Origin: G963662905 sp963662905 | GTDB taxonomy: Bacteria > Bacteroidota > Bacteroidia > Bacteroidales > WRLA01 | Assembly (NCBI GenBank): GCA_963662905.2 | Contig: CAXXFD010000002.1 | Location: 1-64,000, forward strand | Direction: 5' to 3' | DNA length: 64,000 nt | Shown: in pieces, positions 56,773 to 64,000 of the stretch | Layout of the letters: the number at the start of each line of letters is the position of its first letter | How positions within the stretch are numbered: position 1 is the stretch's first letter | Program-made: the position numbers and the translations under genes | Notes under the pieces: generated by a model | Databases searched by the model: none | Told to the model about the DNA's origin: nothing | Seen by the model: the letters and a program-made list of their open reading frames with translations, nothing else

Positions 56773-58092
56773 ATGGTATCAATTCAACAAAATAGAATGA
56801 AAAATTTTTCAGGCATGAAAATACAAAAAACTTTATCAAACGTAAGTCCTTTTGCAGGCATTTCTTTTGTCAACCAAAGCTTTAATAAATGCGGCCTGTC
56901 ACAACTCATTGATAATGAGCTTGGCCAGAGGGTAAAGACTACCGGATATTCTTATAGCCAAATAATCAGGAACCTGTCGAATATATTTTTTAGTGGCGGC
57001 AGCTGCGCCGAGGACATCCATACTCATTTGGGCAAGCACCTAAAATCCTTGCCCGGCAATAATGTCCCCAGCGCTGATACCCTTTTGCGCGGCATCAAAG
57101 AACTGGCAACCCAAAATACAACCTATACCTCCAAGCAGGCCAAAGACTATGAGTTCAATATCAACAAGAGGCTCAACAGCTTAAACATCAAGTCTTTACT
57201 TTTGAACAACCAGTTGCATAAAGGCGCCTGCTATGATTTTGATTATGACAACCAAGTGATTGCCACCGAAAAGTACGATGCAAAAAATACCTATAAGCAT
57301 ACAAAGGGTTACTTTCCGGGAGTCGCCTCCATTGGGGACAAGATTGTTTATATCGAAAACCGGGCCGGCAATGCCAACGTAAAATTTGAACAGGCGGCAA
57401 CTCTTGACCGTGCATATAAGCTACTGAATGAAAATGACATACAGATCCACCGCTCCCGGATGGATGCAGGGAGTTACTCCAAAGATATTATAGAAGTTGT
57501 TGCGGCCAACAGTGAACTGTTTTATATCAGGGCCAATAAGTCCGCTGAACTTTTGCGGCAAATATCTGAAATTGAAAGATGGAAAACCGTAGAAATCAAT
57601 TACAAAGCGTATGAGGTGGCATCAATGCCCTTCACTCAATTTCTCGAACAAAAAAATTACCGCCTGGTCATTATGCGGGAAAAAAGCAAAAACAGCCAGA
57701 TAGACCTGTTCACCGGGGACAACTTCATTTACCGCTCAATTTTAACCAATGACTGGAAGGCTGGCGAAAAAGAGGTGATACAATTTTACAACCAACGGGG
57801 GAGCAGCGAAAAACTCTTTGATGTGATGAACAATGATTTTGGCTGGAAGCGCCTTCCATGTTCGTTCATGAACGAAAACACCGCCTTTTTGATCATCATG
57901 GCCATGATAAAGAACTTTTACAACTACTTTGTCGGGCTGGTGTCAAGAGTATTTGGTGGCATTAAGCCGACAACCCGACTTAAAGGGTTTATTTTCAGGT
58001 TTATATCTGTTTCTGGAAAATGGATATACTCTGGGCGGCAATGGTTTTTGAAATTATATACTGACAGACCTTATGAGCAACTGTTGGTCTAA
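56773..58092 (+). CDS. IS1380-family DDE transposase
   Basis: 439 residues, or 433 from the second ATG. ACYDFDYDNQVIATEKYD gives the first catalytic aspartate, SRMDAGSYSKDII the second, and FYNQRGSSEKLFDVMNND the glutamate. These match IS1380 transposases. No accessory gene is present. Terminal repeats are only weakly seen: CCGTTAAA near 56707 and its inverse TTTAACGG near 58106. The ORF is intact, so the element may be active. It is of a different subgroup from the fragment at 36508. Confidence 0.85.
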   Translation: MVSIQQNRMKNFSGMKIQKTLSNVSPFAGISFVNQSFNKCGLSQLIDNELGQRVKTTGYSYSQIIRNLSNIFFSGGSCAEDIHTHLGKHLKSLPGNNVPSADTLLRGIKELATQNTTYTSKQAKDYEFNINKRLNSLNIKSLLLNNQLHKGACYDFDYDNQVIATEKYDAKNTYKHTKGYFPGVASIGDKIVYIENRAGNANVKFEQAATLDRAYKLLNENDIQIHRSRMDAGSYSKDIIEVVAANSELFYIRANKSAELLRQISEIERWKTVEINYKAYEVASMPFTQFLEQKNYRLVIMREKSKNSQIDLFTGDNFIYRSILTNDWKAGEKEVIQFYNQRGSSEKLFDVMNNDFGWKRLPCSFMNENTAFLIIMAMIKNFYNYFVGLVSRVFGGIKPTTRLKGFIFRFISVSGKWIYSGRQWFLKLYTDRPYEQLLV

Positions 58093-58415
58093 ATACCCCT
58101 GGCTTTAACGGCTTTTTTCCAGAGCTACAGGGAGGGGTGTGCCTGAAAATTCAGAGTAAATATTTAGTAATCAATTCATTATGTGTGTCTTACGGAACGT
58201 AATGTGTTTTTGGCATTGATTGGGATTTTTACGCCATCAAAAAAAAGCAAGCCAAATTCAAAAGGCTATAAACAATTGCCCCTGTTGCAGTAAAATGTAT
58301 GCCCAATGGAATAAAAAGTATCAATTTATTGCCCCTACTTGAGAAATTTCTGTGCCAAAAACATTTTTTAGCTCAATAAATTATTTCTTGCGGATTTAAG
58401 GTTAATCAAAAAAGC
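58093..58415. other. IS right flank, no gene
   Basis: Starts with the probable right end of the IS1380 element (CTGGCTTTAACGGC around 58100-58113). The rest is AT-rich leader of the phosphoesterase gene, without recognised promoter boxes. Confidence 0.4.
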
Positions 58416-59969
58416 ATGAAAAAATTTACACTTTTTGTTATTTCAGGTCTAATAGCCTGCATGTTTATTGGTAATATTCAGGCGCAAGACATTAAAATTG
58501 CGGTTATTGCCGATATCCATTATTTTGATCCGGAGCTGATCATCAATGACGGTGCTGCTTTTCAAACCTACGTTTTAATGGATCGCAAAATGATTCGTGA
58601 AAGTGAAGCGATTTTAAACTCAGTTACGGATTCGCTAATCAGCCTTCAACCGGACATTGTTCTTGTTCCCGGCGACCTGACGAAAGACGGAGAATACTCA
58701 AGCCACACAAAAGTAGCTGCTAAATTTCAGGAAATGGAAGATGCCGGAATACAAGTTGTTGTTTGTCCCGGAAATCACGATATCAACAGTCCGTCTGCTT
58801 TTGCGTATGATGGCGCCGATGTTATTCCTGTGGCAAATGTGAGCCCGTTTCAATTTGACAGCATTTACAATAATTTTGGTTTTGGTGAAGCGATCGAGAA
58901 AGATCCCGCATCGCTGAGTTATCTCATTGAGCCCGTTGATGGCCTGCAGATCCTTTCACTTGATGTTTGCAAGTACGAAGGAAATGATACGCTTGACCAC
59001 CCCTTTACCGGAGGGGAATTCCGTCCTGAAACCTACATCTGGGCAAAAGAAAAGATACAGGAAGCCAAAAATGCCGGAAAAAACATTTTTGCCATTCAGC
59101 ATCATAATATGTTGGAGCATTATGCCGGCCAAAAAAGCCTGTTTTCCGAATATGTAATCGACAACTGGGAAACAGCTTCCACAGAATTAACTGCACTTGG
59201 TCTCAAGATTGTTTTTACCGGCCATTATCACGCTCAGGATATCGTGCGGAAAGTGACCAGCGAAGGCCATGTAATATACGATATTGAAACCGGCTCCACG
59301 GTAACCTGGCCATCGCCTTACCACATTTTGAGCCTTGACGAAAACAACCTCCTGACCGTTTCCGGCGATAGTATTCAGAATATTGATTACGATCTGGGTG
59401 GGGTTCCCTTTCAAACCTATGCACATAATTACCTCCAAAGCGGACTTCCGATCCTTGTAAATTATATGCTCACACAGCCTCCTTACAGCCTCGACTCAAC
59501 AATGGCCGCTCAGGTAGAACCCGCTATTACAGAATCATTTATGGCACATTATCATGGCAATGAAGGCACGCCAAGCCCACAAACACAGGCAACCATCGAA
59601 ATGTTGCTCGGAACACCATACGCAGCTATCGGAATGATCCTGCAGTCCATGTGGAACGACCCAACACCCGACGACTGGCAGGTAAGCATCGACCTCAACG
59701 AAAGTTATGTTGGCACCAACAGCCAACTCACCATAGGTCAAATTAAAGTTTTCCCCAATCCGGCAAACAATTTCCTCAATATTCTCCTCCCGGGAAATAA
59801 TCAAAATATGGATATTTCCTTACTGGATATCAATGGAAAAACAATACAAAAACAAATCTCCAATCTGCCCAATACCATTATCGATCTAAGCAATGTTGAC
59901 GCAGGAATTTACATTCTGAAGATTCAAATAGCTGATACAGTATTAAGCAAAAAAATAACGGTAAAATAA
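58416..59969 (+). CDS. Secreted metallophosphoesterase with T9SS sorting domain
   Basis: 517 residues. Signal peptide to about residue 23 (NIQAQ). Calcineurin-like phosphoesterase motifs: IADIHYF (D-x-H), VPGDLTKDG (GD), CPGNHDIN (GNHD), IQHHNM and TGHYHAQD (GHxH); all five are intact, so two metals should bind. At the end, KVFPNPANNFLNI with the last strands DAGIYILKIQI and KKITVK is a type A type IX secretion (Por) signal, so the enzyme is exported and processed at the outer membrane. Substrate is unknown. Confidence 0.9.
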   Translation: MKKFTLFVISGLIACMFIGNIQAQDIKIAVIADIHYFDPELIINDGAAFQTYVLMDRKMIRESEAILNSVTDSLISLQPDIVLVPGDLTKDGEYSSHTKVAAKFQEMEDAGIQVVVCPGNHDINSPSAFAYDGADVIPVANVSPFQFDSIYNNFGFGEAIEKDPASLSYLIEPVDGLQILSLDVCKYEGNDTLDHPFTGGEFRPETYIWAKEKIQEAKNAGKNIFAIQHHNMLEHYAGQKSLFSEYVIDNWETASTELTALGLKIVFTGHYHAQDIVRKVTSEGHVIYDIETGSTVTWPSPYHILSLDENNLLTVSGDSIQNIDYDLGGVPFQTYAHNYLQSGLPILVNYMLTQPPYSLDSTMAAQVEPAITESFMAHYHGNEGTPSPQTQATIEMLLGTPYAAIGMILQSMWNDPTPDDWQVSIDLNESYVGTNSQLTIGQIKVFPNPANNFLNILLPGNNQNMDISLLDINGKTIQKQISNLPNTIIDLSNVDAGIYILKIQIADTVLSKKITVK

Positions 59970-59993
59970 ATTTGCTCCAGAAATAACTAAAGG

Positions 59994-60025
59994 AATCCGG
60001 TTCTTTAAAATGAGCCGGATTTTTT
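59994..60025 (+). terminator. Terminator of phosphoesterase gene
   Basis: AATCCGG (59994-60000) pairs with CCGGATT (60015-60021), followed by a T-run. It comes 25 bases after the stop codon. Confidence 0.75.
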
Positions 60026-60097
60026 ATTTCCCATGAGAACATCCATAGATTTTTGAAAGAGGATTTTTGTATCTTGCAGCAATAAAATATCCAAATC

Positions 60098-60538
60098 ATG
60101 AAAAAAATTGCCGGCAACGCATTAACGATCATCTTTTCACTGATGATCATTTTCCATATCCTTGTGCTTTTTAAAATCATTCCCTACACAGTGGTTTGGG
60201 GCGGCAACCTGCAAAGTCCCTTGCAGATGTATATTTATGAATCCATTACCCTGGCTATCAATTTATTATTTCTATCCGTTGTACTGATGCGCATGAAAAG
60301 ATTGAAGGCCTTTCTGTCGGTTTCGGCACAAAACATTTTTCTGGGATTGATGGCTGCACTTTTTCTGCTCAACACCATTGGCAATTTTTATTCAGAAAGT
60401 TTTTGGGAAAAGGTAATCTTTACTCCGGTAGGTTTCCTGATGTCGCTTCTATCGCTGATGCTGTTGCTAAGTCACGATCCCAAACCTAAAAAGCAAGAAG
60501 CTTCATTGCCTGAAACAGAAAAAACTGATCAGGAGTAA
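60098..60538 (+). CDS. Small four-TM membrane protein
   Basis: 146 residues. Four hydrophobic helices: about 8-27, 46-66, 78-97 and 106-125, then a charged lysine/glutamate tail. No domain recognised. It converges on the response regulator gene, ending ten bases before its 3' end, and shares no operon. Confidence 0.6.
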   Translation: MKKIAGNALTIIFSLMIIFHILVLFKIIPYTVVWGGNLQSPLQMYIYESITLAINLLFLSVVLMRMKRLKAFLSVSAQNIFLGLMAALFLLNTIGNFYSESFWEKVIFTPVGFLMSLLSLMLLLSHDPKPKKQEASLPETEKTDQE

Positions 60539-60548
60539 TCCACTGCAT

Positions 60549-61271
60549 CTATTCCGAATAATAGCTCAACCGTCGCAGTACCATTTCTTTATAACTGCGC
60601 CCAATGGGCAGTTTATCACCGGCAATCCCTACCGAAGCGGGTGACAAACTTTCAATTTTGTTTACGGAAACAATATAGGATTTGTGAATCCGGATAAACT
60701 TTTCCTCCGGCAGCTCCTCCTCTATTTTGCTGATGCGGTACTTCACAAACATCTTATCACCACAGGTATTGATGCGCACATAATCCTTCAGGCTTTCGAT
60801 ATAGCAGATATCGTCCAGCATCACCTTGATCATGGTTTTATTGCGCTTTACAAAGATATATCCCTTGTCATTACTTTCATTGACCTGCACATTTTTCGGG
60901 CTTTGCAGTTTTGGAATTTTTTGTGCATGAAAACGGTTAATGGTCTTTAAAAAACGATCGAATGAGATGGGTTTTAAAAGATAGTCCAGCACATTCAGAT
61001 CAAAAGCCTCTATGGCATAGTTGCGATAAGCCGTGGTAAAAACAATGGCAGGAGGGTTTTCCAGGCTCTTTAAAAACTGGATACCATTGAGTTCCGGCAT
61101 CTGGATATCAAGAAAGATCAGATCCACTTTATGCTTACGCAGCAACTGAAAAGCATCAAGCGCATTGCTGCACGTAGCCACCAGTTCCACATCCTCCAGT
61201 TTTTCGACATGCGATTGGATTACCCGCAAAGCCAAAGGCTCATCATCCACCGCAATACATTTTATTTTCAT
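60549..61271 (-). CDS. LytTR-family response regulator
   Basis: 240 residues. Receiver domain with the acidic start KCIAVDDEPLA, phospho-aspartate in DLIFLDIQMPELNG, and TTAYRNYAIEAF, with lysine near LLKPISF. The C-terminal LytTR DNA-binding domain has FVKRNKTMIKV, CYIESLKDYVRI and FIRIHKSYIVSVNKI. The start overlaps the kinase stop by four bases, so the pair is co-translated. Such regulators bind direct repeats upstream of target genes; the targets are not known. Confidence 0.95.
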   Translation of the reverse strand: MKIKCIAVDDEPLALRVIQSHVEKLEDVELVATCSNALDAFQLLRKHKVDLIFLDIQMPELNGIQFLKSLENPPAIVFTTAYRNYAIEAFDLNVLDYLLKPISFDRFLKTINRFHAQKIPKLQSPKNVQVNESNDKGYIFVKRNKTMIKVMLDDICYIESLKDYVRINTCGDKMFVKYRISKIEEELPEEKFIRIHKSYIVSVNKIESLSPASVGIAGDKLPIGRSYKEMVLRRLSYYSE

Positions 61272-62383
61272 GATTCCTCCTCTTTAAGATCAATAATTCC
61301 CAACGGAATTTCCAGGTGGACAGCAAATTCTTTTTCCGTGGCAATAATTTCAAGCCGATATTGTTCCGGATATATAAGGTCAAGCCGCCTTTTCACATTT
61401 TTGAGACCAATACCTTCTGTATAACTATCTTTTTCAGATGTTTGTTCCGATGGATTATTATTTACTTCAAAAATAAGTTTACGATTCCCAAATGACAATC
61501 GAATATCCAGCCAGGGCATGCTTATTCTACGGCTCATACCGTGTTTAAAGGCATTTTCCACAAAAGGAATCAGCAGAAGCGGCGGCACAAAAATATCGGG
61601 CAGGTCTTTTTCCATTGTAAAATTTATCTGAACACCATCCTGATAACGGATTTTCTCCAGTTCTATATAATCGCTGAGCAATTGTATTTCTTTGCGCAGC
61701 GGTACTGCACGCGCATTGCAATCGTAGAGCATATAACTGAGCAAATCCGAGAGTCGCAAAACGATTTCCGGAGCTTTCTCCGATTTGTCCAGCGTTAAGG
61801 CATAGAGGTTATTGAGCGTATTAAAAAGAAAATGCGGATGAATCTGCGACTTCAGAAATTTGAGCTCTGCATCCATTTTCTCTTCCTTTAGCTGCTGATT
61901 CCGCTGTTGGTTTACAATCCAGTACTCGACCAATTTTACTACTGCAAAAATGGCCGGCATGGCATAAATATTAAAGAAAATATAAACAAAATTAAACCGC
62001 CAGAAAACCAGTTTGCTTTGATGTTCCGGGTACATAATTCCATACAACCCATAAATATATACGGTACGTTGGAGCAGGATAAAAAAAGCAGCACTCAATA
62101 AAAACAATCCTAAAAATGCCTTATATCTTTTTTGCAACAGATAGCGCGGAATAAGATAATAAACCGTAAAATAGGCAACTGCCACATCAATCCAAAAAGT
62201 AAACGAATATTGCAAGAGGGCTTGGGGAAACTTAACACTCTCATATAAAATATAATACAGGAAAGCATAGGCAAAGAGATAGAGCAACCAGAAACCCGCA
62301 TGTATCAGGGGTCTGTAACGCCTGTAGCCTTCCCATCCGGTGATGTCGGCCAGATTAACTTTTTCGAACTTCACATTAGTCAT
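61268..62383 (-). CDS. Sensor histidine kinase (His_kinase/YehU type)
   Basis: 371 residues from ATG 62383; the frame upstream to 62491 is less likely. Four membrane helices fill residues about 25-150 (HAGFWLLYLFAYAFLYYIL and three more). The H box is LKSQIHPHFLFNTLNNLYAL, with the second histidine phosphorylated. The N and G boxes follow: FVENAFKHGM and GIGLKNVKRRL. It is the cognate kinase of the LytTR regulator downstream. No sensor domain outside the membrane is evident. Confidence 0.93.
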   Translation of the reverse strand: MTNVKFEKVNLADITGWEGYRRYRPLIHAGFWLLYLFAYAFLYYILYESVKFPQALLQYSFTFWIDVAVAYFTVYYLIPRYLLQKRYKAFLGLFLLSAAFFILLQRTVYIYGLYGIMYPEHQSKLVFWRFNFVYIFFNIYAMPAIFAVVKLVEYWIVNQQRNQQLKEEKMDAELKFLKSQIHPHFLFNTLNNLYALTLDKSEKAPEIVLRLSDLLSYMLYDCNARAVPLRKEIQLLSDYIELEKIRYQDGVQINFTMEKDLPDIFVPPLLLIPFVENAFKHGMSRRISMPWLDIRLSFGNRKLIFEVNNNPSEQTSEKDSYTEGIGLKNVKRRLDLIYPEQYRLEIIATEKEFAVHLEIPLGIIDLKEEES

Positions 62384-62597
62384 CGATTCAAAAGTACATA
62401 AAAGATCGTCCAAAAACCAAAAAGAATGTACAACAGTCTGTTGGCATCGACAAACAGCAATCCACAGGCGACCAATGCCCTTCATCTTCATTTTCGCAGA
62501 TTAAAGCCCCCTATCTGCGGATTTGATCCACTTTATTTGTATTGAGGCCCTTATGAAGATAATTTGGTCTCAAAATCATCGAAAAAAAAGAATTATC

Positions 62598-64000
62598 ATG
62601 AAAAAACAGAAAACATTATACCCAAAGCAGCCTAATGGCATTCAGTTATTACTGATCCTTTTTCTTGTTTTGACTTCTTTTGCTCAGGCACAAACGGAAT
62701 TCAAGAAAAAAGACCTGAAAACCAACTTCAAAAACGGTTGTGAGATACAGGCATATGATATCAACCGGGATGGTTATCAGGATATTTTATGCGCCGGAGA
62801 TGGGTATGGGAAATCTGTCATCTGGTTTGAAAACCTGCACGACCGCAATTTTGAAGAGCACAATATCAGCAGCACTTTTCCGGTTGCGCGTTCGGCACGT
62901 TGTTCTGATTTCAATCAGGATGGACTGATTGATGTTATTGCCGCTTCCGTTGAAGGAAACATGATTTCAGTGTGGCAGCAAGGCGCTGATTTTGAATGGA
63001 CAGAGCACAATATTACTGATGGATTCAAAGGAGCGCACACAGTTTCTGTAAAAGACATTAATGAAGACGGCCTGCCCGATTTCCTATGCTCCGGTTTTGA
63101 TCTCGATGGCAACGAAAGCGATATCGCCTGGTGGGAAAACAAGGGTGGTTTTGATTTTGAAAAGCATCAGATCTCCGACCGTTTTCAAACATCGCCATTT
63201 ATCGAAGCAGCAGATCTGGACAATGACGGCGATGAAGACATCATTGCCTGTGGCGAACTTGATGACGAAATCCTATGGTGGGAAAATGATGGAGAAGGGC
63301 ATTTCACCGAACACATGATCGACAGCACTTTAAACGCTCCGCATACTGTGCGCGCCCGTGATGTGGACGGAGATGGAGATATAGACTTATTGGTCGCCGC
63401 CTGCATCAGCAGCAAAATGGCCTGGTACGAAAACAAAGGCTACAACCATTTTGAACGCAATAACCTGGAATTAATGCCCGGCGCTCTGTGGTTAGATGCT
63501 GCTGATATGAACGGAGATGGCCTTACCGATATGATTGGTGGAGGAATGGGTTCACCACGCATCGCCATTTGGTATCAGGATGAAGAAGGAAATTTTAACC
63601 GTAGTTTCCTCGATGATATTTTCCAGGGATTATTCTCGCTCAGCCCCTCAGATTTAGATAATGACGGCGACATAGACCTGGCAGCAATCAGCTACACAAA
63701 GCATACTGTTTCCTGGTTTATGAACCAAACCACCGATCCCGATTATATCAACAAACCCGAAAGCATTGCTTTTGACCATGAACGCGACCGCTATTTGGTA
63801 AGTAATTGCGGTGGAAACAACATCCTCGCCATCAATAAAGAAACCAAAGAGCAGGAAATTTTTATCAGCGGCATTGATTCACCATTAGGAAACTGCATTT
63901 GCAATAATGTACTGTATGTCAGCAGTGGAAAGAAAGTCCTCGGATATTCCCTCGAAAACGGAAATCAGGTTTTTGAGATTGAAATTGATGCTTTTGCACA
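62598..64000 (+). CDS. FG-GAP/VCBS repeat secreted protein (cut by window end)
   Basis: At least 467 residues; the frame remains open at the window end. A signal peptide ends near FAQAQTEF. It contains six or more repeats with calcium-type loops D-x-N-x-D-G/D-x-x-D (DINRDGYQDI, DFNQDGLIDVI, DINEDGLPDFL, DLDNDGDEDII, DVDGDGDIDLL, DMNGDGLTDMI, DLDNDGDIDLA), forming an integrin-like beta-propeller. From about residue 380 a second, different beta-propeller (ESIAFDHERDRYLVSNCGGNN, SMP-30/NHL-like) begins. The role is likely at the cell surface; the ligand is unknown. Confidence 0.85.
   Translation, partial: MKKQKTLYPKQPNGIQLLLILFLVLTSFAQAQTEFKKKDLKTNFKNGCEIQAYDINRDGYQDILCAGDGYGKSVIWFENLHDRNFEEHNISSTFPVARSARCSDFNQDGLIDVIAASVEGNMISVWQQGADFEWTEHNITDGFKGAHTVSVKDINEDGLPDFLCSGFDLDGNESDIAWWENKGGFDFEKHQISDRFQTSPFIEAADLDNDGDEDIIACGELDDEILWWENDGEGHFTEHMIDSTLNAPHTVRARDVDGDGDIDLLVAACISSKMAWYENKGYNHFERNNLELMPGALWLDAADMNGDGLTDMIGGGMGSPRIAIWYQDEEGNFNRSFLDDIFQGLFSLSPSDLDNDGDIDLAAISYTKHTVSWFMNQTTDPDYINKPESIAFDHERDRYLVSNCGGNNILAINKETKEQEIFISGIDSPLGNCICNNVLYVSSGKKVLGYSLENGNQVFEIEIDAFA

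Overview
The window looks like chromosomal DNA of a member of the Bacteroidota. The signs are promoters with the TTTG / TAnnTTTG boxes of that phylum, a secreted phosphoesterase with a type IX secretion C-terminal domain, paired outer-membrane beta-barrels, a LytTR/histidine-kinase pair, and DUF3987- and DUF6371-type mobile-element genes. I cannot name the genus. The left two thirds are accessory DNA; the right third is mostly ordinary chromosome.

Layout. 1-1.3 kb: transposase and IS21-type remnants. 1.6-8.5 kb: two uncharacterised operons (cytosolic VWA protein, a duplicated-domain protein with an SSB-like tail, a four-TM coiled-coil protein, a soluble coiled-coil protein, an exported VWA-like protein). 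Their promoters share a 20-base box at identical spacing. 8.5-33.2 kb: a large type III-A (Csm) CRISPR-Cas locus. Its parts are: an effector with CARF and HEPN domains plus a small candidate ring nuclease; a WYL regulator; an adaptation operon (RecD-like helicase, an unknown 503-residue protein, a stand-alone CARF protein, Cas1) next to a primase-polymerase and Cas2; a leader and about 75 repeats; a 142-base satellite built from a broken CRISPR repeat; and cas6-cas10-csm2-csm3-csm4-csm5 followed by a second CARF-HEPN effector. Cas10 keeps its HD and GGDD motifs, so the layout suggests cyclic-oligoadenylate signalling with two effectors and two possible off-switches.

33.2-38.7 kb is a graveyard of IS21-type ends, a TPR gene and its truncated copy, a broken restriction gene, an IS1380 fragment and two Schlafen/AlbA_2-type ATP-binding regulators, one whole and one a 3' fragment. 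The whole one carries a 10-base tandem repeat that could switch its reading frame. 38.7-45.2 kb is an integrative element: toprim-like protein, DUF3987 protein, excisionase-like HTH protein, unknown protein and tyrosine integrase. It ends on the 3' half of a tRNA-Arg gene. Between its two replication-type genes lies a 213-base array of twelve TGGCA boxes with exact dyad symmetry, a candidate origin.

45.3-64 kb holds a SWIM/SNF2 helicase, two tandem beta-barrel proteins, a YpsA-like protein, a truncated ATP-binding regulator, a fused LeuC/LeuD-type hydro-lyase, a DUF3857-like secreted protein, an IS1380 transposase, a secreted phosphoesterase, a two-component pair and the start of an FG-GAP repeat protein cut by the window edge. 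All assignments come from reading motifs; no database search was run.
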